Shown here: positions 1 to 8,363 of the stretch, piece after piece
Layout: each line of letters begins with the position of its first letter
Numbering within the stretch: the first letter of the stretch is position 1
DNA from: Levilactobacillus mulengensis
GTDB taxonomy: Bacteria; Bacillota; Bacilli; Lactobacillales; Lactobacillaceae
Assembly (NCBI RefSeq): GCF_003946045.1
Contig: NZ_RHNW01000002.1
Span: forward strand, 186,001-250,000
Length of the DNA stretch: 64,000 nucleotides
Direction: 5' to 3'
The notes under the pieces: model-generated
Database searches by the model: none
Told to the model about the DNA's origin: nothing
Seen by the model: only the letters and a program-made list of their open reading frames with translations
Position numbers and translations under genes: made by a program

Positions 1-383
1 TCATCGTTGACCGCCACGGTGTGGGCATCGATGAAGCTGGCCGTACCTTGACGCGTGGAGACCGTTTCCGAATCAAACGCCGCCTGTGCATTCGCTGGGT
101 ATGGCGCAAAGGTGGCCTTCTTCGTTGCCATCAGCGCAGGCCAATCGATTTTAGCAGCCGTCTGAATGCCCCGTTGCTGAAGCTGTTGGGAAATCAAGAC
201 GGACCGCACAGCACCTTCTAGGAAAATCTTGGGTTCGCAACCATAATTGGGGCAGGTTCCCCCGAACAAATCGTTGTCCACAATCAGAACGGTCTGCGAA
301 CTGTGGGCTTCCTTCAACGCCGTCACGAGGCCGTACGCAGCTGGGCCACTACCTAAAACAATATAATCAAATTTTTGAGTCAT
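1..383 (-). CDS. FAD-dependent pyridine nucleotide-disulfide oxidoreductase, partial
   Basis: Only the N-terminal ~127 residues are present; the gene runs off the left edge. The start is a Rossmann FAD-binding motif (VLGSGPAAYG) followed by the redox-active disulfide motif GGTCPNYGCEPK, as in glutathione, mercuric and dihydrolipoamide reductases. The enzyme would pass electrons from NAD(P)H through FAD to a disulfide substrate. Its ATG directly abuts the TAG of the thioredoxin gene upstream, so the two are translationally coupled in one operon. The substrate cannot be told from this part (glutathione-, CoA- or bacillithiol-type disulfide, or persulfide). Confidence 0.88.
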   Translation of the reverse strand, partial: MTQKFDYIVLGSGPAAYGLVTALKEAHSSQTVLIVDNDLFGGTCPNYGCEPKIFLEGAVRSVLISQQLQQRGIQTAAKIDWPALMATKKATFAPYPANAQAAFDSETVSTRQGTASFIDAHTVAVND

Positions 384-707
384 CTAAGCACCTAACGCTT
401 TCTTTAATTCTGCAGCAAACAACGGCTTGGGCCGAGCACCCACCAGGCGATTGATCACCTGGCCATCCTTCTTGATCAGGAAGGTCGGAATCCCCTGAAC
501 GTTGAATCGACTGGCCACTTCTTGGTCATGATCCACATTGATCGACGTGAAGGTCACCCGCTCACCAAATTCTTCACTGGTCGACAGGCTTTTTAAAATG
601 GGGTCCATCATCTTACAAGGCGGACACCAGTCGGCCCGGAAGTCGACAACGGTGACGCCGGTATTGGTTTCATTTTCAAAATTATCATCGTGGATTTCTT
701 TAATCAT
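384..707 (-). CDS. trxA: Thioredoxin
   Basis: A 107-residue thioredoxin-fold protein with the active site WCPPC (slightly different from the usual WCGPC) and the cis-Pro motif GIPTF. It reduces protein disulfides in the cytoplasm. I chose the ATG at 707, 8-9 nt after AGGAGG, instead of an in-frame ATG 36 nt upstream. It is the first gene of an operon with the downstream FAD disulfide reductase. The promoter lies far upstream (850-827) and carries a palindromic operator, so this is probably a stress- or thiol-inducible thioredoxin and not the housekeeping copy. Confidence 0.9.
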   Translation of the reverse strand: MIKEIHDDNFENETNTGVTVVDFRADWCPPCKMMDPILKSLSTSEEFGERVTFTSINVDHDQEVASRFNVQGIPTFLIKKDGQVINRLVGARPKPLFAAELKKALGA

Positions 708-826
708 GAGAAGATCCTCCTGTTTACATACCCCAATAGGCATTCATCCATTAATTAGTCAACGTTTCAATTATTTCATTTCATCATCAAGGCTTATAAA
801 ACGTTAGCTAATTAACAACGAGACTC

Positions 827-855
827 AATATACCCCCTTAGGTATATTTTAGCAA
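827..855 (-). promoter_or_regulatory. Promoter with CsoR/CstR-like palindromic operator for the trx operon
   Basis: On the minus strand TTGCTA (855-850) and TATATT (832-827) are separated by 17 nt. A perfect 8-bp inverted repeat, AATATACC / GGTATATT, with a C-rich 6-nt centre spans 827-848 and covers the spacer and -10. Palindromes of the form ATACCCC..GGGGTAT are the known operator type of CsoR-family (DUF156) copper and persulfide sensors. That a CsoR-family repressor acts here is inferred; no such gene is in the window. Confidence 0.6.
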
Positions 856-893
856 GCTTTTTTGCTTACTTTTTATAAGACGTGACGTAAAAA

Positions 894-921
894 CAGCGCT
901 AGCACGCGAATGCTGGTGCTG
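894..921 (-). terminator. Intrinsic terminator after the tannase remnant
   Basis: Imperfect hairpin: CAGCGCTAGCA at 894-904 pairs with TGCTGGTGCTG at 911-921. It is followed on the minus strand by TTTTT. Confidence 0.7.
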
Positions 922-930
922 AATTATTTT

Positions 931-1293
931 TTACTGACATAACTGATCCATCCAATCAAACAACTCGGGTAAGTCATAATCTCCACTGTGGGGTGTGGTC
1001 CACGGCATGGCGCAATCGACGTCATACCCTTGGTTACGGAGCTTCGTCGCCAAGATTATCGGAATGGCAAACGAGGTATCCCGGTCAGCGGCGCCGTGGC
1101 GAATCCGCCAATGCGGGGCGACCTGGGACTGTTTCTTTAATAGATAAGTCAACGGATTAACCGCGGCTACCAGGTCGGCATCGGCCAACTGTGCCGGCAC
1201 AGTCGTATGCCTTTGGGCAAACGCAGTGAAGTGTCGGGCCGCCGTCAAGCGACTGCCGAAGAAGTCATTAGTGGAAATGCTGGTCGGACGCAA
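931..1293 (-). pseudogene. Remnant of a tannase-type alpha/beta-hydrolase (C-terminal part)
   Basis: The 120 codons match the C-terminal end of the ~480-600-residue tannase/feruloyl-esterase-like alpha/beta-hydrolases of lactobacilli. Recognisable segments are WRIRHGAADRDTS, which carries the catalytic Asp region, and TPHSGDYDLPELF, which carries the catalytic His. No N-terminal half, nucleophile elbow or signal peptide exists upstream, where an unrelated gene (1315-1764) begins, and there is no ribosome binding site at the apparent TTG start. It is therefore a decayed fragment and cannot fold into an active enzyme. It still ends in a good terminator, as expected for the original 3' end. Confidence 0.75.
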
Positions 1294-1314
1294 TTCATTT
1301 GCCGAAACGCATGG

Positions 1315-1764
1315 CTAATTACGCGGTAGATCCTGATTTTGCGTTTGAATCAAGGTGATGAGTTGCCACCGCTCCGTGGGCAACGGCGGCCGTGCAGGAC
1401 TGTCAACTGGTCGACAAACCTTGGTCGGCCAGCTGAGTTGATAGTCCAGGGAAAGCTCGCTGAACAGATTCAGCTGATGGCCCCGATAACCTTTGACATA
1501 GCTGTTGACCCGGCCATTAAAATGGATCACGTCGCCCCGCTCGAGCTGACCCAACCGCTGAAAACCCTTGGTCAGGTTGAACCAGAGGTGGTCCGTCAAC
1601 AGCTGTTCGGTCGTTGCCAAGCGCACCTGCCGCAGTAAAATCGTCGGCTCCTCCCCCTTATAACCAGATTTAATACCGTACCGCTCAAAAATCCCCTTGA
1701 ATGGGTGTCGCTCCGTGCTCCCTAAGTTTGCCAACTGTTGTCGCTGACTCGACCGCGTTTTCAT
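1315..1764 (-). CDS. Hypothetical OB-fold-like protein
   Basis: A 149-residue basic protein with a good ribosome binding site (AGGGGG, 9 nt before ATG). It has no signal peptide or membrane segment. The phrase TDHLWFNLTKGF followed by LERGDVIHFNGRVNSYVKGYRG resembles the strand pattern of small OB-fold nucleic-acid-binding proteins, and similar short proteins are widespread as hypotheticals in lactobacilli. The assignment to a nucleic-acid role is a weak inference. Downstream lies the tannase remnant, so its 3' neighbourhood has been rearranged. Confidence 0.6.
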   Translation of the reverse strand: MKTRSSQRQQLANLGSTERHPFKGIFERYGIKSGYKGEEPTILLRQVRLATTEQLLTDHLWFNLTKGFQRLGQLERGDVIHFNGRVNSYVKGYRGHQLNLFSELSLDYQLSWPTKVCRPVDSPARPPLPTERWQLITLIQTQNQDLPRN

Positions 1765-1931
1765 GGCTGTTGCCCCCTTTTAGGTTAACTCCGTAATTAA
1801 TCGCCAAATGTTTTTTTGAATTCAAAATAGTTTGCCTGTAACCTTTACCAACGTAACCACGTTCACTAACCGTCGGAACTGACGTCTACACCTATCCACA
1901 ACCCATTTGTGAAATCAGCGAGCCATATCCG

Positions 1932-1960
1932 TTGTTGTAAGCGCTATCATCAGGTAGAAT
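1932..1960 (+). promoter_or_regulatory. Promoter with cre site for the APC permease
   Basis: TTGTTG (1932-1937), a 17-nt spacer and TAGAAT (1955-1960) form a promoter. TGTAAGCGCTATCA at 1936-1949 matches the CcpA consensus TGWNANCGNTNWCA at every position and lies between -35 and -10, a repressing position. Carbon catabolite repression of the permease gene is therefore expected. Confidence 0.75.
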
Positions 1961-2030
1961 GACTAAAGGAATTTCACAAGTACATACGACCCGAAACCAT
2001 TATTTAGTTCAATGAAAGCGAGCGATAACT

Positions 2031-3455
2031 ATGCAGAATTTGTCCCGTCACATTTCGTTTCCCCGCCTCCTGATTTTGGGTGCGTCCAGCGTCATCGGCA
2101 GTAGTTGGATCTATACCAATGGCATTTTCTTCGACAAATACGGCGCTGGGGGCGAAATCTTTGGCTTCATGCTGACCACGTTCATCACCGTGCTGGCCTC
2201 CCTGTCCTTTGCGGAGCTCTCCTCCATCTTTCCGCGGAGTGGCGGGCCCGTGGTGTATAGCTATCTGGCCTTTAGCAAACGCTGGGGGTTCGCGACCGGC
2301 TGGGCGATTCTAGGCGCCTATTTGAGCGCGCTATCCTTCTACGTGACGGCATCGAGCATGTTGCTGGCGACGCTGGTGCCGAAGATTTCGACGGGGCCGG
2401 GCTACACGATTGCCGGGGCCCACGTTTCGTTGATGGAACTGGCGATTGGGGTGGCGTTCACTCTCTTCATTTTCGCGTTAAATATCCGCGGCACCAAGCT
2501 GACGGCGGGCGTTCAAGCGGTGCTGTTCATTGGCCTGGTGATTCTGGGTGGCGCGCTGGTCGTCACCGGCTTTACGCAAGGAAGTCCGAAAAACTTCTGG
2601 CCGGCCTTTGCCACCGGGAGTGATCCATTGGCCAACGTGGTGCGGTTCGTCCTGCCAGCCATGACCTTTCTGACGGGGTGGGAGGTCGTGACCATTCTGG
2701 CTGAGGAAGCGGCAATGCCTCCGCGGAAAATCGGCAAGGCCGTGGTCGGTGCCATCCTGCTGGCGGCCAGCTACTACATCATCGTGTTGCTGGCCAGCGC
2801 GTGGGTCTACCCGTGGCAAAAGACGGCGACCTTCAGCATGGGGTCCATCACAGCCTTTACCGAGGCCGGCTTCCCCCTCCTGGGAACGGCGGCCTACCTG
2901 ATTGCCTTTCTGGGCCTGCTGACCAGTTTCATCGGCCTGTTCACGGCGGCGCCCCGGCTAATCTTATCACTGGCGCGGGCCGGTCTCTTGCCACCCAAGT
3001 TTGCGGAGATTAATGAAAAACACAATACGCCGGTCAACGCGACGGTGTTGGTGCTGGTCTTTGCGGTCGGCTTCGGCTGGCTGGGCAAGGGCGCGATGAC
3101 CTACTTTCTGGACCTCGGCGGCTTCTTCGTGGCCATGGCCTGGGCAATCACGGCGGTCGCGCTCTGGCGGATTCGGCGCACCTACCCAACGCTCAACGGA
3201 GGCTTCCGGCTGAAACGCCTGTGGCCGAGTCTATTAGGTGGTCTGTTGGCCGTCACGATTGCCGTGGCAACGCTCTACCCCAAGTCACCGGTCGCACTGG
3301 CCTGGCCGACGGAATACATCATGCTAGCGGTCTGGATCGGCCTGGGCCTACTGTTCTACGCGCTTGGTCGCAAGGAACATCAGCCCAAAGATCAGGCGCT
3401 CCACCATCTGTTGGGCGAAAAGGAATTTCAACGCTTAAAGGATTTGAAAAAGTAG
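2031..3455 (+). CDS. APC-family amino acid permease
   Basis: A 474-residue polytopic membrane protein of the amino acid-polyamine-organocation family with about 12 predicted membrane helices. The first helix carries the family's Gly-rich substrate-binding break (GASSVIGSSWIY). It is monocistronic: a CcpA-controlled promoter stands upstream and a strong bidirectional terminator directly downstream. The ribosome binding site is weak (AAAGCGAG). The substrate cannot be read from sequence; the family covers amino acid and polyamine uptake and precursor/product exchange. The high GC content fits the surrounding backbone. Confidence 0.85.
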   Translation: MQNLSRHISFPRLLILGASSVIGSSWIYTNGIFFDKYGAGGEIFGFMLTTFITVLASLSFAELSSIFPRSGGPVVYSYLAFSKRWGFATGWAILGAYLSALSFYVTASSMLLATLVPKISTGPGYTIAGAHVSLMELAIGVAFTLFIFALNIRGTKLTAGVQAVLFIGLVILGGALVVTGFTQGSPKNFWPAFATGSDPLANVVRFVLPAMTFLTGWEVVTILAEEAAMPPRKIGKAVVGAILLAASYYIIVLLASAWVYPWQKTATFSMGSITAFTEAGFPLLGTAAYLIAFLGLLTSFIGLFTAAPRLILSLARAGLLPPKFAEINEKHNTPVNATVLVLVFAVGFGWLGKGAMTYFLDLGGFFVAMAWAITAVALWRIRRTYPTLNGGFRLKRLWPSLLGGLLAVTIAVATLYPKSPVALAWPTEYIMLAVWIGLGLLFYALGRKEHQPKDQALHHLLGEKEFQRLKDLKK

Positions 3456-3461
3456 CCAAAA

Positions 3462-3494
3462 AAGACGGCCACCTCGCCATGGGGTGGCCGTCTT
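3462..3494. terminator. Bidirectional terminator
   Basis: A perfect 12-bp stem (3462-3473 with 3483-3494) with A-rich and T-rich flanks between two convergent genes; it serves the permease (+) and the dehydrogenase (-). Confidence 0.9.
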
Positions 3495-3504
3495 CACGTT
3501 TAGT

Positions 3505-4449
3505 TTAGTTGTCCTGATCCTGTTTCAACAGTTTTAGCAAATCACGGTCCCGCTGCGCCACAATTTCGGCGCCGGCATCCCCGTCCCAGTCAAAGAACCC
3601 GTGGCCGGTCTTGAGGCCCAGGTCGTGGTCGGCCACCTTTTTCGCCAACGCGGGGTCTTCGCCCTGAGTCGCGCCGAGGTCAGCGTAGAGGTACTTGCTG
3701 ATGTTGTCGAAGATGTCGAGGCCACCCAGGTCGGCGCTGGCAACGGGTCCGACTAGACTCCAGCGACGGCCCAGACTGTATTTGATAATGTCATCGACGG
3801 CCGCGGGTGAGGCGATGCCGGCGTCGATGATGTGCAGGGCTTCCCGCATAACCGCCAACTGAATGCGGTTGCCGACAAAGCCCAGTGATTCGCGTTTCAG
3901 GCTAACGGCGTGCTTGCCAATGTGGTTCATCAGCGCCGTCGTCAGGTCGACCGTGGCCTGGTCGGTCTGCTTGCCGGGAACGACCTCGACCAGTGGCATC
4001 AGCTGTGCGGGGTTCCAGAAGTGGGCCACGACAAAGCGGTTCGGGTGCTGTAAGACCGACTGAATGGCGGTCGGACTGAGCCCGGACGTGTTGGTCGCCA
4101 GAATGGTCCCCTCGCTGACCAGGGACTCGACGCGTTGCCAGACCTGCTTCTTGACGTCGAGGTCCTCGATGATGGATTCAATCACGAAATCGGTGTCGGC
4201 CAAGGCAGCGGCGTAGTCGGTCGTGGGCGTGATACGGTCCAGGATGGTCGCGTCGTCTTCGTGCAGCAGGCCGGCCTCACGAAAGGTGGCCAGGTCATGC
4301 TTGATGGCGGTCAAGCCTTGGTCAAGCGCGGTATCGCTGGTGTCCAGCAACCGAACGGGATACCCCTTCATGGCAAATTGTAGCGCCGTGGCGTGCCCCA
4401 TGGTTCCCGCCCCGAGGTTGGTAATGGTCTTGATAGCTTCTAGGTTCAT
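3505..4449 (-). CDS. 3-hydroxyacyl-CoA / 3-hydroxybutyryl-CoA dehydrogenase family protein
   Basis: A 314-residue NAD-dependent dehydrogenase. The N-terminal Rossmann motif GAGTMGHATALQFA is followed by the 3HCDH signature region (catalytic His in VVAHFWNPA; PLVEVVPG) and the helical C-terminal dimerisation domain ending in KTGHGFFDW. The start at 4449 is preceded by GGAGG at good spacing; the upstream in-frame ATG would place that site inside the gene. Family members oxidise 3-hydroxyacyl-CoA or L-gulonate-type hydroxyacids. With no beta-oxidation neighbours here, the physiological substrate is open. Confidence 0.85.
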   Translation of the reverse strand: MNLEAIKTITNLGAGTMGHATALQFAMKGYPVRLLDTSDTALDQGLTAIKHDLATFREAGLLHEDDATILDRITPTTDYAAALADTDFVIESIIEDLDVKKQVWQRVESLVSEGTILATNTSGLSPTAIQSVLQHPNRFVVAHFWNPAQLMPLVEVVPGKQTDQATVDLTTALMNHIGKHAVSLKRESLGFVGNRIQLAVMREALHIIDAGIASPAAVDDIIKYSLGRRWSLVGPVASADLGGLDIFDNISKYLYADLGATQGEDPALAKKVADHDLGLKTGHGFFDWDGDAGAEIVAQRDRDLLKLLKQDQDN

Positions 4450-4675
4450 TTGAAACGCCTCCAAATAAGTTGTTAGTTGGTTTGCGTTCTCTTTCTGCTC
4501 TCTGGGTTTAGTTTAGCATGGATGGTGGAATAATATCAGCTCGAGAACATTTATAAACGATATAATATCGAATTCAACGTTATCATTTACTCCGGTTCAT
4601 ACTTAATGGTATATTCTAAATAACTGCATACACCTTATGCTCTGACCTAAATCTACTATTTCCGGGGGAATTACT

Positions 4676-5860
4676 TTGAATCTAGTCCAACTACTCAAAT
4701 ACATATCGGTTAATTTTGCTAATGACAGTCAAGATGACTCATTATTTAAACAAAATGCATTTATCCGTACTTGGAAGGAAAGCCTTAACGATGCGCTACC
4801 GCTTCCACTACTCCCTTCAACGATTATCACCGACTTCTCGGCCGGCACAGGAAAATGGGCCCAGATTCCTTGGATGGCATTGTTGGATACAGAGATCACC
4901 AAATCAGTCCAAAAAGGGATTAGTATCGTTTTTCTATTCACTACTGATGCGCAGGGTGTTTACCTAACACTCAATCAGGGGTGGACTTCATTTGAAAAAA
5001 CGTATGGTAAGGAGGCTGCAGCAAGTATTTCCACCATCTCTCAATACTTCCAACGAAAACTGGCAGCATCCGTCAGGGGCAATCAGTTTACAACTGAACC
5101 GATTCACCTAAATTCAAATGGCGACAAGTTACGTAAACTTGCCAAAGGCTATGAAGCTGGTACGGTCTTCAATAAGTACTACGATATCGCTAGCCTGACT
5201 GATAAAGACAATAATCAATTAATCCGCGATCTCTTAGCACTCGCTTTTACCTACCAGCAGCTCAAAGAAACCCTCAACGGCACCGAATACAAAGAGAAAG
5301 TTTCTGAAATTCTAAGCGAGTCCACAACCGTCATCGAGGACGACGCTCCCAACCAAGCTACCAGTCTCCACGAAGATTCCACACCCTATGTGGTTGACTC
5401 TCCAGCTGCTAAATCCGGTAGAGTTACCAAAACAGATTATCTAGAACAGGAAAAAAGAAATGCCGAGCTTGGCCGCCAAGGTGAACAATTTGTGATCGCT
5501 TGGGAAAAGGATCGGCTATCTATGAATCCCCTGCTTAAACCATACGTTGATCAGATACGCCATGTTTCTGTGGAACATGGCGATGGCCTGGGCTACGACG
5601 TTCTTTCTTTCACAGTCGACCCCAAAGATCAAGTCAAAGAAATCCATATCGAGGTTAAAACAACCAACTCTAAGGATTCAAAAACACCGTTCTTTATCTC
5701 AGCCAACGAATGGGCCTATCTAAATGCTAATAAGGATGATTTCCGTCTTTATCGTATTTATGATTTTTCTGGTAACCCACAAGTTAATACTTTTACCACT
5801 GCAGGATTACTTGCCGCAACCACACATACACCTGCCGATTTCCAAATTAGTTTCAAATAA
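4676..5860 (+). CDS. DUF3578 (MrcB-like)-DUF3883 putative restriction/defence protein
   Basis: A 394-residue protein read from a TTG start with GGGGGA 6-7 nt upstream. Residues ~1-190 resemble the DUF3578 (MrcB-family N-terminal) module (SAGTGKWAQIPWMALLD; GVYLTLNQGW). Residues ~260-390 are a DUF3883 domain: GRQGEQF (E ~269), GLGYDVLSF (D ~307) and HIEVKTT (E ~326, K ~328) form a PD-(D/E)XK-like nuclease signature. Such fusions occur in McrBC-like, modification-dependent restriction and other phage-defence loci. It converges on a DUF262 gene with a shared terminator, and both are clearly more AT-rich than the flanks, which suggests joint acquisition. The defence role is inferred. Confidence 0.75.
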   Translation: MNLVQLLKYISVNFANDSQDDSLFKQNAFIRTWKESLNDALPLPLLPSTIITDFSAGTGKWAQIPWMALLDTEITKSVQKGISIVFLFTTDAQGVYLTLNQGWTSFEKTYGKEAAASISTISQYFQRKLAASVRGNQFTTEPIHLNSNGDKLRKLAKGYEAGTVFNKYYDIASLTDKDNNQLIRDLLALAFTYQQLKETLNGTEYKEKVSEILSESTTVIEDDAPNQATSLHEDSTPYVVDSPAAKSGRVTKTDYLEQEKRNAELGRQGEQFVIAWEKDRLSMNPLLKPYVDQIRHVSVEHGDGLGYDVLSFTVDPKDQVKEIHIEVKTTNSKDSKTPFFISANEWAYLNANKDDFRLYRIYDFSGNPQVNTFTTAGLLAATTHTPADFQISFK

Positions 5861-5887
5861 AGAAGCACTCCCGCGGGAGCGCTTCTT
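5859..5887. terminator. Bidirectional terminator of the defence pair
   Basis: Stem AAGAAGC/GCTTCTT continuing into CTCCCGCGGGAG, with T-rich tails on both strands, between the convergent genes. Confidence 0.85.
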
Positions 5888-5903
5888 TTATGGTTCTAAA
5901 CAA

Positions 5904-7652
5904 TTACCAAATCAACGTCACATCATCTGCAAATGATTCTTGGCGTTGCTTAATATCGTCCACGGTCCAGGAACCCGTTGCCAATTGATCGGCTAAGACC
6001 TGGTTGCCCTTTAAGCTGGACTTTCTTAACTGATTAGCAACCTGATCACTGTCCTTGAAGTTGGAAGCCGCTAGATTCTTCTCTAAAATGGTCCAGTTGC
6101 CGATATACGTTTGGTATTCGCCGACTTCTGGCGCCGTACTTAGCTGAACCAAACGATAGTTGTCGTCATCAAAAACTTTGTCGTAGAGGTCATCATTAAA
6201 ATCATCGTAGTGAACTTCATACAGCTCTGACAACAAGTAAACCAGTGTCCACTTCTTAGCACCACGTAAGCCACCGTCTTTACTCAAGACACTAAAGGCT
6301 GCTTCAGTCGCCTCCTTTGTCTTAAGTAACCGACTATCCATACCGGCAATAATATCATCAACACCCGCATATTCCAACGACCAGATATTCTTAGCAATTT
6401 CGGAAAAACCAGTTTCTAGTTTGTTTGTCCCCTCATTAATGATCGTCCGGTGACGAATAAAGACGGAAACAATTTTATTCACAACTTTTAGAATATCGTC
6501 CTCTGTGTACTTACAATGGTACATAGCCATGACAATTGGGAAGTACAGTTTAACATTCATCCGCGACAAAATGTCTAACCGACGAGTCACTCCGACGTTG
6601 CCAAAGAACGTCGTGTGAGCCTTAGGTGTCATAGGGCTCTCCAAAACTGTATACAGGCCAACCAGGTTATCCAAATCCTTCAAAAAGTCTCGGGCTTGGT
6701 TAACATCATGCACTTTATCGCTGACTGCACGGTACAACTTATCTTCTGACACAATTTTATATTGTGCCGCCCAGTATGTCCGAATGAACCGCGTAATCCG
6801 GTCACTATTGCTGTCCAGTTTATCCGTAATAGCGCTCCACATTTGGTTAGCTTCTTCAATATTTTGACCCCTTAATGACATTAAATGAGTCTTAATAATA
6901 TCAGAAGCCTTCAGGTCCTTGCCTCGACTGTTCAACGTTTCAAAAATAGTGAAGGCGTCCTGCAAGCTCGGGGCAGAAATCATGACAATATAAAATCCCT
7001 TGACGAACAGCTTATAAATGCTCTGTAGCTTATTAATCCGATCACTAAGCTGCTTTTCTTCCTTTAATGTGTCTCGAACTTTTCGTTCCATATCATGATA
7101 GGCCGTCTGCATGTTACGCATGGGTTCTGACCTCACACGATCATCTCGAGCACTCTGGCTGCCATGGGTTAGATCAAAGAAATACTCTTGCAGTGGTTTT
7201 TCATCACCGCTATCGGCACCTTTCTGAACCATCAGTGAAGGGTCGCCATCCTCATTGCCACGAATAACATCATTAACCCTATTGGCAACATCTCGCAATT
7301 GATCTCCACTCTCTATGTTAACCTTGACGTCATTGCCTTTAAACTTATCGGCATACATCTGCATGGCAATGTCTCGAATAACGGCTAGAAAAATGGTGCT
7401 CGTTGTCAACCGCTGCTGCCCATCGATAATTTCTTGTTCTTCCTTTTCGTTCTTATACGTCACAATTTGACCAAAGAAATGGCTACTTCGTTCACCATCA
7501 ATCAAATCTTCCAAGTCATCCCAGAAATCTTCAACTTCATTTTTACCCCAAGCATAATTCCGTTGGTAACTTGGCACAATAAAGTTATTATTTTCAAATA
7601 AATCATTAATTCGGGACGTTGCGGGACTAGGAATACTAACTATTTGTACCAT
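5904..7652 (-). CDS. DUF262 (GmrS-like) protein with degenerate DUF1524 C-terminus
   Basis: A 582-residue protein. The N-terminal DUF262 module has PSYQRNYAWGKNEVEDFWDD and the ParB-like motif IIDGQQRLTT (~residues 74-82), an NTP-binding signature of GmrSD-type IV restriction enzymes. The C-terminal region keeps the DUF1524 framework (WTLVYLLSELYE; IGNWTILEKNLAAS, ~517-530), but where the HNH motif EHI-P is expected (~500) it reads VQLSTAP. The catalytic His therefore seems lost. It would still sense or bind, with nuclease activity possibly supplied by the convergent DUF3883 protein. It is AT-rich relative to the flanks. Confidence 0.78.
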   Translation of the reverse strand: MVQIVSIPSPATSRINDLFENNNFIVPSYQRNYAWGKNEVEDFWDDLEDLIDGERSSHFFGQIVTYKNEKEEQEIIDGQQRLTTSTIFLAVIRDIAMQMYADKFKGNDVKVNIESGDQLRDVANRVNDVIRGNEDGDPSLMVQKGADSGDEKPLQEYFFDLTHGSQSARDDRVRSEPMRNMQTAYHDMERKVRDTLKEEKQLSDRINKLQSIYKLFVKGFYIVMISAPSLQDAFTIFETLNSRGKDLKASDIIKTHLMSLRGQNIEEANQMWSAITDKLDSNSDRITRFIRTYWAAQYKIVSEDKLYRAVSDKVHDVNQARDFLKDLDNLVGLYTVLESPMTPKAHTTFFGNVGVTRRLDILSRMNVKLYFPIVMAMYHCKYTEDDILKVVNKIVSVFIRHRTIINEGTNKLETGFSEIAKNIWSLEYAGVDDIIAGMDSRLLKTKEATEAAFSVLSKDGGLRGAKKWTLVYLLSELYEVHYDDFNDDLYDKVFDDDNYRLVQLSTAPEVGEYQTYIGNWTILEKNLAASNFKDSDQVANQLRKSSLKGNQVLADQLATGSWTVDDIKQRQESFADDVTLIW

Positions 7653-7884
7653 TTTCTACCTCGACTTCTTTCTAAAATTAAATGTTATTGACTACCAAAT
7701 ATATACTTCAAACGATTGATTCAATTATACCTGAATAGTCCACCAATTTAAAAGACATCATTGTAAAATAGCAGCAATGTTTCATTTCTCTCGGGCCCCG
7801 TGCTTAAACAGCAAGCATCAATTCCGTAAGCGCCATCAGATCTTGCTATAATAAACCCAAACAACCAGAAAGAAGGCCCCCCCA

Positions 7885-8232
7885 ATGACCCCAATCCCCA
7901 CCTACCTAGCCGCCGTCGCCACAGAACATCGCACCCAACTAACCGATCTGTATCACTTTCTGCAGGACCAGCTCCCAGACGCCACCGAGAAGCTCAGCTA
8001 CGGCATGCCCGCCTTCTTCGTTGCCGGCAAGCCGGTCATTTACTTCGCCGCCATGAAACACCACCTCGGACTGTACCCGACGGCCGCGCCCATTGTCCAT
8101 TTTGCCGATGACCTTACTAACTTCAAAACCTCTAAGGGTGCCATCCAATTACCCTATGATCAACCTTTGCCCACCGCCCTTATCGCCCAGCTCGTGGCGT
8201 TCCGCGTGGCTGAAATCCAAAACGTCGACTGA
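7885..8232 (+). CDS. DUF1801 / YdhG-like protein
   Basis: A 115-residue single-domain protein. The motif KLSYGMPAFFVAGKPVIYFAAMKHHLGLYP is the hallmark of the DUF1801 (YdhG, frataxin-like iron-chaperone fold) family. A ribosome binding site (AGAAGG) lies 9 nt before the ATG, and an extended -10 (TGCTATAAT, -10 hexamer at 7847-7852) is upstream. The proposed iron-chaperone role of the family rests on fold similarity and is not certain. A weak GC-rich hairpin with a T-run follows at ~8231-8262. Confidence 0.8.
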   Translation: MTPIPTYLAAVATEHRTQLTDLYHFLQDQLPDATEKLSYGMPAFFVAGKPVIYFAAMKHHLGLYPTAAPIVHFADDLTNFKTSKGAIQLPYDQPLPTALIAQLVAFRVAEIQNVD

Positions 8233-8363
8233 CCCCCTTTCTCCGGTCAGCCGGCTTTTTTTCACGTCATCCGCGCCTTACTAAATTGTTTGCCCCAAAG
8301 TCTAAGAATCTTCACGATTAGCGACCATACTGAGCGCAACTTAAATTTGGAAGGATGATTCTG

